DNA of 14,870 nucleotides from CAYUPY01 sp964446595 (lineage in GTDB: Bacteria > Patescibacteriota > Dojkabacteria > J137 > JAEUSD01): assembly GCA_964446595.1 (NCBI GenBank), contig CAYUPY010000034.1, positions 1-14,870 of the forward strand. Reading direction: 5' to 3'. The position numbers and the translations under genes are program-made. Shown here piece by piece: positions 7,209 to 14,043 of the stretch. How positions within the stretch are numbered: the stretch's first letter is position 1; the number at the start of each line of letters is the position of its first letter. The notes beneath the pieces are model-generated. The model searched no databases, had not been told where the DNA came from, and worked only from the letters and a program-made list of their open reading frames with translations.

Positions 7209-8054
7209 ATGTCAAATGACTCAATTAATGAACCATCAAGTGCTATAAATAATAGTGATATGGATAGAGAGCGTTTAAAGCGGATCTCCATGTCGGTATT
7301 AATGTTAGTGCTTGGTTTTATCATAGGGGTTGTAACCTCATATCTCTTATTAGGGTCTGTTTCTTTGGGGAGCCTGGCTACTGGAAATAATGTCTCTCGG
7401 GCCTCAAGCAGTTCTTCTAGCATAGCTAGTTATCCAACAAGTTATGCCAATGCAGGAGATTTGCAGAATGTATCAGAGGCTAAGGATGATGATATTTCGG
7501 TTGCGGGCTATAGACCATGTAGCCGACACAATGATTGTAATGGACTCGGTGGTAATCCAGTAGGTTACTGCCATAGCTCCGGTTCCTGTGCGAATATTTT
7601 CTGTTCGATGAAATATTTAGAAAGTAGTAATCAACTCTGTGCAGATAATGCGATTGATGGTCAGGCTAGCTGTGTATTGACATCATTTTCTGAGAAAAAT
7701 GGGGGTGCACCAGATACAGGGATTTGTACGCCGACTTCCAATAGTAATCAAATGCCTTCGCCTATCAAAATATATAGATTTTATAACACCTCCTTGGGTG
7801 TGCACTTCTATCATACCGATGTAAATTCTATGAGGAGGTTCCCAGCTTACAAACTCGAAGGTGCAGCTTTCCGTGTATTACCTGCAATATCTAATCCATC
7901 AATTTATAATAGTAACTCCAATATTGTTCCGGTCTATAGGTTCTTTAATTCTTCTACTGGAGCACATTTATTTACCGCTGATACAGCTCAAAGAGATAGA
8001 ATTAGAAACAACTATCCTCAATTTAACTATGAGGGTATTAAATTTTATGTTTGA
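7209..8054 (+). CDS. Cell-surface Cys-rich protein with DUF5648-type repeats, interrupted by TGA
   Basis: The protein as read to the first stop has 281 residues. It has a cytoplasmic N-terminus, one membrane segment (about 28-50) and a Ser-rich linker (about 57-75). A module with eight cysteines follows (104-173, beginning CSRHNDC), probably disulfide-bonded outside the cell. Then come repeats of the type YRFYN-x3-G-x-HFY, found at 189-223 and 243-281. These repeats resemble DUF5648, known from secreted bacterial proteins of unknown function. The stop TGA (8052-8054) falls at the end of the second repeat (EGIKFYV), and the same frame continues with a complete third repeat to TAA at 8214-8216, giving 335 positions. 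The third repeat shows that the intact ancestor was longer. The gene is flanked by a terminator on each side and so is a single unit. Recent nonsense mutation, readthrough or sequence error are all possible. Confidence 0.8.
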   Translation: MSNDSINEPSSAINNSDMDRERLKRISMSVLMLVLGFIIGVVTSYLLLGSVSLGSLATGNNVSRASSSSSSIASYPTSYANAGDLQNVSEAKDDDISVAGYRPCSRHNDCNGLGGNPVGYCHSSGSCANIFCSMKYLESSNQLCADNAIDGQASCVLTSFSEKNGGAPDTGICTPTSNSNQMPSPIKIYRFYNTSLGVHFYHTDVNSMRRFPAYKLEGAAFRVLPAISNPSIYNSNSNIVPVYRFFNSSTGAHLFTADTAQRDRIRNNYPQFNYEGIKFYV

Positions 8055-8216
8055 AAAGCAAATAGCAGTGAGGGTAAGTCTTTAGCTCGATTCTACAACA
8101 AAGAAACAGGAGCTCACTTCTTTACTGTTTCCGCATCCGAAATCAATGCACTGACGAGTGGCAGATTTCCGAGCTTCTCACCAGAAGGTATAGCCTTTAA
8201 TGTGAAGCCAATTTAA
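8055..8216 (+). pseudogene. In-frame continuation past TGA: third DUF5648-type repeat
   Basis: Directly after the TGA the same frame remains open for 53 codons to TAA (8214-8216). It encodes ARFYNKETGAHFFT and SPEGIAFNVKPI, which match the start and end of the two preceding repeats. There is no start codon or promoter of its own, so it is either the detached end of a broken gene or is made by readthrough. Repeat ends line up as FRVLPA, FYV-stop-KA and FNVKPI, so a single change from a sense codon such as TTA would explain the stop. Confidence 0.8.
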
Positions 8217-8232
8217 GGGTTGTATTCTTGTT

Positions 8233-8257
8233 GGGCCGCCTGCGGGCGGCCCTTTTT
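8233..8257 (+). terminator. Intrinsic terminator after the surface protein gene
   Basis: GGGCCGCC (8233-8240), loop TGCG, GGCGGCCC (8245-8252) and five T residues (8253-8257) make a textbook terminator. It lies 16 nt after the TAA at 8214-8216, not close to the TGA at 8052, which supports 8216 as the original gene end. Confidence 0.93.
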
Positions 8258-8290
8258 GAAGACTTTTGGTTAGCACACTTCAGGTTGCTC

Positions 8291-8299
8291 TGCTAAAAT
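8291..8299 (+). promoter_or_regulatory. Extended -10 promoter of clpC-radA
   Basis: TG (8291-8292), one base, and TAAAAT (8294-8299) form an extended -10 one base from consensus. The +7 position is the A of ATG 8306, so this predicts a leaderless clpC mRNA and favours 8306 over 8300 as the start. Confidence 0.7.
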
Positions 8300-10861
8300 A
8301 TGGTCATGGAATCTGATCAAACACTAAGAAATTTTTCCGGTATGGGCCGGTTTACGGACAATGCGAAAGCAGTAGTTATTTCAGCACATGAGTTTGCTAA
8401 GAAGAACAATAATATTGAGATTTTGCCGATTCATGTGTTCTTGGGGCTACTAGCAAATCTCACAAACTTAACTAAACAAATATTTACTCAAGCAAATATT
8501 GATGTTGAGTCGACTAAGCAACAAATGGAGTCTGTGCTAGATGCCTTACCTAAACATCAAGCAGCAGAAGAGGGCAAAAAGGATGAAGTTGATCCTGAGT
8601 TTAGTGAGAGAGCTAAGAAGCTTATCAATGATAGTTTTTTGATTGCTGGAAACCTGTCACATGTTTATGTGGGCTCTGAGCATCTATTACTTGCTCTTTT
8701 AGAATTGAAGGAAAGCGAGTTTGTCCAAGAGCTATATGACTTAGGCTTAACGCCAGAGGCTGTACAGAAAAGTATCAGCAGTATTGGAAATTACTGGCCA
8801 GGGATACTATCTCAAACTGATAATGGTGGCAGTCGTGATGATGAGGACGACAGAAATGGCAATCTAGGGGATAGTTCGTTACCGTTTTTCTGTCGGAATA
8901 TGAATGAGCAGTCTGAAAACGGAGAATTCTTAGAAATTACAGGACGAGATCAAGAGATAGAGAGACTTATTCATATTTTGTCACGTAAAACTAAAAATAA
9001 TCCGATACTAGTAGGGGATGCAGGGGTAGGTAAGACGGCTGTAGTACAGGGTCTTGTTCAAAAGATTTTAAGAGGTGAAGTGCCCAGCTCTTTTATTAAC
9101 AAGGAGATTTTAACGCTTGATATTGCTTCTATGCTAGCCGGAGCAAAGGTGAGAGGAGATCTGGAAGAGCGTATTATTAATTTGGTGAACGATGTTATGG
9201 AAGATGGAGAGAAAATCATCTTTATTGATGAGATTCATATGATTGTTGGGGCAGGCGGACAAGGAGGAAGGGATGCAATGGATATCGCAAATATCCTAAA
9301 GCCCTATCTTACGGACTCTCGCTTAAGCATAATAGGTGCAACCACAATTGAAGAGTTCAGACGTTACTTTGACGATGATGCAGCACTTTCACGCCGCTTT
9401 CAGAAAGTTGATATTGAAGAAATAGATAAAGAAAGTGCTCGCCATATTTTAAATACGTTAAAACCTGAGTTTGAAAAATATCATGGGGTAAAAATTACGC
9501 GAGGTGCTTTAGACGCTACTATAGACTTATCTAGCAAGTTCATTTTGGATAGGTACCTGCCAGATAAGGCTATAGATTTGTTGGATGAAGCTGCGGCTTC
9601 GGTAAAGATAGGGATGGAGATACAAATAGAGCCGCAGCTTTCCGCCTTAGGCTCAAAGTTGCTGGATGCTCAGGCTCAAAAAGAGGAGGCTATTGCGCAT
9701 AACAATTTGTCTGAAGCTTACGCTTTTAAGCAAAAAGAAGATGAGCTATCTGATGAAATCGCAGATCTAATTGAGGGGCGGCACGAGGATTCAGTTAAAA
9801 CTAAACGTGTTACTGAAGAATTGATTCGTAGAGTAGTGGTAAATCAAACTAAAATTCCAATTGCTGCTGCAAGTTTGGATAACAGTAAGTTGAAGGATTT
9901 ACATAAGAAAATTAGAAATCAGATAGTTGGTCAAGATCATGTGTTGGATCGTGTGGTGAATGCACTGAGGCGATCCCATGTGGGGCTGAAGGACAGTAAG
10001 CGACCCTTAGCCTCGCTATTATTTCTAGGGCCTACAGGGACCGGAAAAACAGAACTTGCGAAGGTAATCGCCAAGGAGTTGTTTGGGGCTGACAATTTGC
10101 TGCTGCAATTTAATATGAGTGAATTTATGGAGCAGCACAGCGTTTCTAAACTTATAGGATCACCTCCTGGATATGTTGGATATCAAGAAGGCGGACAGTT
10201 AACAGAGGAGATTCGCCGTCGCCCTTACAGTGTTGTGTTGTTCGATGAAATCGAAAAAGCTCACCCTGAGGTGTTAAATCTATTACTTCAAATTCTAGAG
10301 GAAGGTGAGCTAAAAGATGGTAAGGGAAGGAAAGCACATTTCCAAAATACTATTGTAATTTTGACATCTAATATTGGAGCAGAACAAATAGCAAAGGACT
10401 CGACTTTAGGCTTTGATGTATCCCCTGTAGACATGGATGATAAACAGATGGGGGCAGCTTTCTCGGATATGCGTGATGATATCCTTGAAAAACTAAGAGA
10501 AGAAGTTAGGCCGGAGATTCTAAATAGATTAGATGATGTTTTAGTATTCAGAGGATTTAATCAAGAAGATTGTTTGGAGATATCGCAGCTAATGGTTAAT
10601 GAACTAATTAGTCGCCTTATGGAAAATAATATCCTACTAAATGTGGATAAGTCGGTGGTGGAGTTTATCAATAAGGAAGGGTATAGCAAAGAGTATGGTG
10701 CCCGTAACTTGCGCCGGAAAATTCAAGAGGTTTTGGAAAATGGCCTAGTAAACTACATATTAGAGAATGACTTAAAGCCCCCCAAACGTGGAAAGCTAGA
10801 GGTAGAAGTGAAATTAGGCGAAAATAACGAACTCGAATTTACGTATAAAAAGAGTAAATAG
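8300..10861 (+). CDS. clpC: ATP-dependent Clp protease ATP-binding subunit ClpC
   Basis: This AAA+ unfoldase feeds substrates to ClpP. It has a Clp N-domain with two repeats (about 15-155) and an acidic linker (about 165-190). D1 carries Walker A GDAGVGKT (239-246) and Walker B IIFIDE (306-311). A middle segment (about 455-500) is a predicted coiled coil with a UVR-like AEA-type helix. D2 carries Walker A GPTGTGKT (577-584) and Walker B LFDE (647-650). A ClpP-docking tripeptide LGF is at 703-705, so it should partner ClpP, whose gene is not here. The length is 853 residues from ATG 8300. ATG 8306 (851 residues) fits the promoter better, and the family start motif M-x-RFT is at residue 15 (ATG 8342). 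It is followed after 7 nt by radA without a terminator. Confidence 0.96.
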   Translation: MVMESDQTLRNFSGMGRFTDNAKAVVISAHEFAKKNNNIEILPIHVFLGLLANLTNLTKQIFTQANIDVESTKQQMESVLDALPKHQAAEEGKKDEVDPEFSERAKKLINDSFLIAGNLSHVYVGSEHLLLALLELKESEFVQELYDLGLTPEAVQKSISSIGNYWPGILSQTDNGGSRDDEDDRNGNLGDSSLPFFCRNMNEQSENGEFLEITGRDQEIERLIHILSRKTKNNPILVGDAGVGKTAVVQGLVQKILRGEVPSSFINKEILTLDIASMLAGAKVRGDLEERIINLVNDVMEDGEKIIFIDEIHMIVGAGGQGGRDAMDIANILKPYLTDSRLSIIGATTIEEFRRYFDDDAALSRRFQKVDIEEIDKESARHILNTLKPEFEKYHGVKITRGALDATIDLSSKFILDRYLPDKAIDLLDEAAASVKIGMEIQIEPQLSALGSKLLDAQAQKEEAIAHNNLSEAYAFKQKEDELSDEIADLIEGRHEDSVKTKRVTEELIRRVVVNQTKIPIAAASLDNSKLKDLHKKIRNQIVGQDHVLDRVVNALRRSHVGLKDSKRPLASLLFLGPTGTGKTELAKVIAKELFGADNLLLQFNMSEFMEQHSVSKLIGSPPGYVGYQEGGQLTEEIRRRPYSVVLFDEIEKAHPEVLNLLLQILEEGELKDGKGRKAHFQNTIVILTSNIGAEQIAKDSTLGFDVSPVDMDDKQMGAAFSDMRDDILEKLREEVRPEILNRLDDVLVFRGFNQEDCLEISQLMVNELISRLMENNILLNVDKSVVEFINKEGYSKEYGARNLRRKIQEVLENGLVNYILENDLKPPKRGKLEVEVKLGENNELEFTYKKSK

Positions 10862-10868
10862 CTAAGCT

Positions 10869-12221
10869 GTGGCCAAATCAAAACAAAAAACAGTCTATGT
10901 ATGTGAGAATTGTGGCAATCAGGAGAATAAATGGCTAGGTAGATGTCCTCAATGCGGTGAGTGGAATACTTTTGAGGAAGAACAGGTGGTGGAGAATACA
11001 GGCAAAGCCCTGCGCGCCGCCTCTGGGGGCGCGCAGCCTACGATCAAGTCACTTAGCTCTATAGACATTTCCACCCAAAAGCGGTTTGTCTCTGGATCGG
11101 GTGAGTTCGATCTCGTATTAGGTGGAGGATTTGTTCCCGGGCAGGTGATTTTGTTTTCCGGAGAGCCTGGTATCGGAAAATCGACGCTTTTACTGCAAAC
11201 AACTATTGAGGCCAATAAAAGTAACTTAAAACCCCTATATATCAGTGCGGAGGAGTCAGAGTCCCAAGTTGCTGGCAGAGCAGCCCGGTTGTTCAAACAT
11301 CAAGAGTATGAAGATGTCAGCTTTTTAGCTGCTAATGAACTAGGAGTGATCACAGCCGCGCTCCAGTCAGGAAAATATAACTTTGTAGTTTTAGATTCAA
11401 TTCAAACAATTTATGATGCAAATCTCAGTTCTCTTCCAGGGACTTTGACCCAAATTAAGACTTGTAGTTCCACACTTATTGAAGTCGCCAAGAGAGAGAA
11501 TATTATTCTAGTTCTAGTCGGTCATATAAATAAGGAAGGTAATATTGCAGGACCCAAAGTTCTAGAGCATCTTGTGGATGCCGTTCTACAATTAGAAGGA
11601 GAGAGGAGTGGCGAGTATAGGCTGTTGCGAAGTTTAAAGAATAGGTTTGGTCCTACTGGAGAGGTAGGTCTTTTTACTATGGTTGAATCTGGGCTAGCCG
11701 ATATGAATGAAATGGCAAGCGTGCTTAGCGGTAGCAATGAAGCCGCTGTAGGTACAGCCAAAACAGTCAGTTTAGAAGGTAATAGAGCGATACTTATAGA
11801 GGTGCAGGCACTTACGAATGAGACAGTTTTTGCCTATCCTAAACGTGTAGCAGAAGGGATATCCGTCTCCAGATTGCAACTTATTTGCGCAATACTTGAT
11901 CGCTTTGCTGGTGCAAAACTAGGAAGTAAAGATGTGTATGTTCGTACTGCTGGCGGCTACAAACTGCAATCACCTATTGCAGATTTAGCAATAGCCGCCG
12001 CCATATTATCTTCCATCAAAAAGAAACAACTTGCGGCAGACTCTATATATGTAGGCGAGCTATCTTTGTCGGGGAAAATCTATCTAAGTAAAACACAGGC
12101 ATCTAAGCTTAAATCTCTAAGTAAATACGGTGTAAAAAGCATCTTTGCACCGCCCTCGGCGGAAAAAGAGCTTCTAAAAAAGCTACAGACTAATTTTGTT
12201 GATTCATTAAAATCACTCTAG
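10869..12221 (+). CDS. radA: DNA repair protein RadA (Sms), branch-migration helicase
   Basis: RadA is a RecA-like hexameric motor that processes recombination intermediates. The 450-residue protein has the N-terminal zinc finger C12-x2-C15 and C26-x2-C29, a variable linker, Walker A GEPGIGKST (98-106), the RadA-specific KNRFG motif (257-261), and a C-terminal Lon-protease-like domain (about 285-450). The length is typical. It starts with GTG 7 nt after the clpC stop, with no evident Shine-Dalgarno, and is probably translated by coupling from the clpC message. The same clpC-radA adjacency occurs in Firmicutes stress operons. A 9-bp GC-rich inverted repeat (11010-11036) lies in the linker coding region. 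Confidence 0.96.
   Translation: MAKSKQKTVYVCENCGNQENKWLGRCPQCGEWNTFEEEQVVENTGKALRAASGGAQPTIKSLSSIDISTQKRFVSGSGEFDLVLGGGFVPGQVILFSGEPGIGKSTLLLQTTIEANKSNLKPLYISAEESESQVAGRAARLFKHQEYEDVSFLAANELGVITAALQSGKYNFVVLDSIQTIYDANLSSLPGTLTQIKTCSSTLIEVAKRENIILVLVGHINKEGNIAGPKVLEHLVDAVLQLEGERSGEYRLLRSLKNRFGPTGEVGLFTMVESGLADMNEMASVLSGSNEAAVGTAKTVSLEGNRAILIEVQALTNETVFAYPKRVAEGISVSRLQLICAILDRFAGAKLGSKDVYVRTAGGYKLQSPIADLAIAAAILSSIKKKQLAADSIYVGELSLSGKIYLSKTQASKLKSLSKYGVKSIFAPPSAEKELLKKLQTNFVDSLKSL
11010..11036. repeat. GC-rich inverted repeat inside radA linker
   Basis: CTGCGCGCC (11010-11018) and GGCGCGCAG (11028-11036) are perfect inverted arms around a 9-nt centre, which can add two more G-C pairs after one mismatch. 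It encodes about L-R-A-A-S-G-G-A-Q in the poorly conserved segment between zinc finger and ATPase, and its GC content is far above its surroundings. Confidence 0.7.
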
Positions 12222-12232
12222 CTCTCACTTAT

Positions 12233-12255
12233 AAACAAGCCCGCCTTGTTTGTTA
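12233..12255 (+). terminator. Possible weak terminator after radA
   Basis: AAACAAG (12233-12239), loop CCCGC and CTTGTTT (12245-12251) make a 7-bp stem 11 nt after the radA stop. It is followed only by GTTATG, with no T-tract beyond the stem itself, so efficiency is doubtful. Confidence 0.4.
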
Positions 12256-12387
12256 TGCAAAATCCCCCTGTCAGTAGGGTTTGTTACGTTCTCTATTCTG
12301 GGTGTAGGTGGTCGCCTGGCTGGGAGGTTGCTAGGTGAAAAAGTGCCCATTTTTCGGTGTTTTTTCTAAAAATTCACGCTATAGGAC
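12256..12387 (+). other. Intergenic stretch, nothing firmly recognised
   Basis: This part of the radA-rho gap holds a small CCCT/AGGG stem near 12265-12280, a G-rich and C-poor run (about 12299-12335, with many GG and GGG steps) and a run of six T residues near 12360. No convincing gene or hairpin-plus-T-tract terminator was found. A 27-codon ORF from ATG 12255 has no supporting signal. Confidence 0.4.
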
Positions 12388-12415
12388 TTGACAGTGGAAT
12401 AATATAGGATATAAT
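12388..12415 (+). promoter_or_regulatory. Strong sigma-70 promoter upstream of the structured RNA
   Basis: TTGACA (12388-12393), a 16-bp spacer and TATAAT (12410-12415) are perfect matches to both consensus hexamers. Transcription would begin near 12422. It is the best promoter in the window, yet lies about 300 bp before the next coding start. Confidence 0.85.
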
Positions 12416-12421
12416 ATTTAC

Positions 12422-12627
12422 AGAACTTTTAAATATCAATAGTTGTTGGTCAATCCCGGAGTCTGGTTCGCGTACAGCCTTAGATTCTAAGGTACTTACT
12501 GGGCTCCCGGATTGGCTGGTAACTTTTGGAACTGCGAGTATAAGTCAGTTACAACTAGAGTCTTTCTGCTCAGAAAGTTTGTAGTTGGGGCTGATTTCGG
12601 CTGTTGGGCAGTGCAGCTGACAGCCCC
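12422..12627 (+). ncRNA. Highly structured RNA of unknown family upstream of rho
   Basis: About 205 nt follow the strong promoter and fold extensively. P1 is TAGTTGT (12440-12446) with ACAACTA (12551-12557). P2 is CAATCCCGGAGTCT (12451-12464) with GGGCTCCCGGATTG (12501-12514), 14 pairs with one C-C mismatch and two G-U. Its tip is CCTTAG-ATT-CTAAGG (12478-12492). P3 is GTAACT (12519-12524) with AGTTAC (12547-12552). Then come a hairpin CTTTCT-GCTC-AGAAAG (12562-12577) and a final stem GGGGCTG (12587-12593) with CAGCCCC (12621-12627). P1-P3 form a three-way junction. No ORF fits. I find no hallmarks of RNase P, SRP RNA, tmRNA, T-box or a common riboswitch. It may be a free small RNA or a long rho leader; a separate rho promoter just downstream favours a separate RNA. 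Confidence 0.55.
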
Positions 12628-12629
12628 AT

Positions 12630-12658
12630 TTGACACTTTCCGTTGCAGTGGTTATGAT
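12630..12658 (+). promoter_or_regulatory. rho promoter
   Basis: TTGACA (12630-12635), a 17-bp spacer and TATGAT (12653-12658) form a near-perfect sigma-70 promoter. Transcription would begin near 12665, giving a rho leader of about 50 nt with no clear Shine-Dalgarno sequence. Confidence 0.85.
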
Positions 12659-12714
12659 TTCTCAACTACCTCATTTTTCTATTATTAAGACATTTTAGTT
12701 TTCACATAATTTTT

Positions 12715-14019
12715 ATGGCAGATTCTTCTAGCAGTCGTAGGGATCAAGTATCTCAAGTAACTTCATTAACCGAGTTGGAGGAGAAAACATTAGCTGATTT
12801 GCGCAAAATTGCTTCCACACTTAAGATTAAAAACTCCTCGGATTTACGTAAATCTGAATTAGTATTAGAAATTCTAGAAACACAGATTAAGCATGGGGGT
12901 AATGTTCTTGCAGAAGGCGTTTTAGATATTATCAATGATGCTCATGGCATTTTAAGAACAGCTAAGATGTTACCTGGTGAGAATGATGTATATGTTTCTA
13001 ATTCGCAGATTAAAAGATTTAATCTGCGTGAAGGAGACTACATTTATGGTCAGGCACGTCCACCTAAAGAAGGTGAGCGATATTTAAGTTTACTACGGAT
13101 TGAAGCAGTGAATGGTGAATCACCCGATAGAGCAATTGAAAGAAAAAGCTTTCATAAATTAACCACAATTTTCCCAGAAGAACAATTACGGTTAGAAACA
13201 GAACCTCATATTTTATCAACTAGAATGATCGATTTGGTAGCACCAATTGGTAAAGGTCAGAGAGGCATGATTGTCGCTCCCCCAAAGGCAGGTAAAACCA
13301 CGATCTTAAAGGATATTGCAAACGGTATTAGCGCAAACCATCCAGAGGTGCATTTGATGGTTGTTTTGGTAGGTGAGCGTCCCGAGGAAGTAACGGACAT
13401 GGAACGTTCTGTTAAGGGAGAGGTAGTAGCAGCTAACTTTGATGAACATCCAGAAACTCATGTAAAGGTGGCCGAGATGGCCGTAGAGAGAGCTAAAAGA
13501 CTTGTAGAGCAAGGCAAGGACGTGGTAATTCTAATGGATAGTATCACCCGTTTAGCCCGTGCTTATAATGTCGTAGCACCACCTTCAGGGCGTACTTTGT
13601 CCGGAGGTTTTGACCCTGTAGCAATATACCCACCAAAGAAATTTTTTGGAGCAGCTAGAAATTTTGAAGGCCATGCAAGTTTGACTATAATCGCCACAGC
13701 TTTAGTTGATACTGGAAGTAAGATGGATGATGTCATTTTTGAGGAGTTCAAAGGTACCGGAAACATGGAACTAAAACTTGATCGTCGTTTAGCTAACAAA
13801 AGAATATTCCCAGCAATTGACGTAATGGCCTCCCGAACCAGAAATGAGGAAAAATTACTGGACTCCGAAACCTTAGCTTCCGTATGGCAAGTAGTACGTA
13901 TGTTGGATGCTCTTAGCATGGCAAACAAAGACGTAAACCCAGCTGAAGTGTTGCTAGATAGACTAAAACGCACGAAGTCCAATGCGGAGTTCCTGAAGAC
14001 AATTCATGACTCTGTCTAG
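12715..14019 (+). CDS. rho: Transcription termination factor Rho
   Basis: Rho is a homohexameric RNA translocase that ends transcription of untranslated RNA. The 434-residue protein has a Rho N-terminal helical region (about 15-60), the cold-shock-like primary RNA-binding domain (about 64-135), and the ATPase core. The core has Walker A APPKAGKT (188-195), Walker B VVILMDS (270-276), the secondary RNA-site segment SGGFDP near 302, and the FEEFKGTGNMEL and LDRRLANKRIFPA motifs. All are standard; length is close to E. coli (419) without the large insertion seen in some phyla. It has its own consensus promoter. The structured RNA immediately upstream could take part in Rho control, since rho autoregulates through its leader in other bacteria; this is inference. 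Confidence 0.97.
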   Translation: MADSSSSRRDQVSQVTSLTELEEKTLADLRKIASTLKIKNSSDLRKSELVLEILETQIKHGGNVLAEGVLDIINDAHGILRTAKMLPGENDVYVSNSQIKRFNLREGDYIYGQARPPKEGERYLSLLRIEAVNGESPDRAIERKSFHKLTTIFPEEQLRLETEPHILSTRMIDLVAPIGKGQRGMIVAPPKAGKTTILKDIANGISANHPEVHLMVVLVGERPEEVTDMERSVKGEVVAANFDEHPETHVKVAEMAVERAKRLVEQGKDVVILMDSITRLARAYNVVAPPSGRTLSGGFDPVAIYPPKKFFGAARNFEGHASLTIIATALVDTGSKMDDVIFEEFKGTGNMELKLDRRLANKRIFPAIDVMASRTRNEEKLLDSETLASVWQVVRMLDALSMANKDVNPAEVLLDRLKRTKSNAEFLKTIHDSV

Positions 14020-14028
14020 TAGGAAGAG

Positions 14029-14037
14029 TGCTATAAT
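14029..14037 (+). promoter_or_regulatory. Extended -10 promoter of the LysM gene
   Basis: TG (14029-14030), one base, and TATAAT (14032-14037) make a perfect extended -10. The GTG start at 14044 is exactly 7 nt after the last T, predicting a leaderless transcript starting with GTG. The promoter begins only 10 nt after the rho stop. Confidence 0.75.
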
Positions 14038-14043
14038 ACTAGA

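Noticed and set aside
7861..8085. 74-codon plus-strand ORF overlapping the end of the surface protein gene.
   Set aside because: It is out of frame with the repeats, whose own frame continues past it, and it matches nothing recognisable.
7209..8216. Genome-wide reassignment of TGA to glycine or tryptophan (codes 25 or 4).
   Set aside because: None of the other eight complete genes, including long conserved ones such as clpC and rho, has an internal TGA. A reassigned code would leave many.
12299..12336. TGGG-like repeats as an MraZ-type operator.
   Set aside because: The spacing between copies is irregular (10, 8, 4 and 11 nt) and no mraZ or cell-division gene is nearby.
12255..12338. 27-codon ORF in the radA-rho gap.
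   Set aside because: It has no promoter, ribosome binding site or recognisable product, and lies before the strong promoter at 12388.
12587..12630. GGGGCTGATTTCGG resembles the 5' end of tmRNA, and CAGCCCC could be its acceptor partner.
   Set aside because: The two arms lie only about 40 nt apart, the conserved TTCGACGGG segment and T-arm are missing, there is no tag ORF or CCA end, and the next 80 nt lead into rho.
13563..13982. 139-codon minus-strand ORF inside rho, plus similar long antisense ORFs in rpsA and radA.
   Set aside because: They lie opposite clearly conserved genes, are rich in Ser and Leu as expected of antisense frames, and have no signals of their own.
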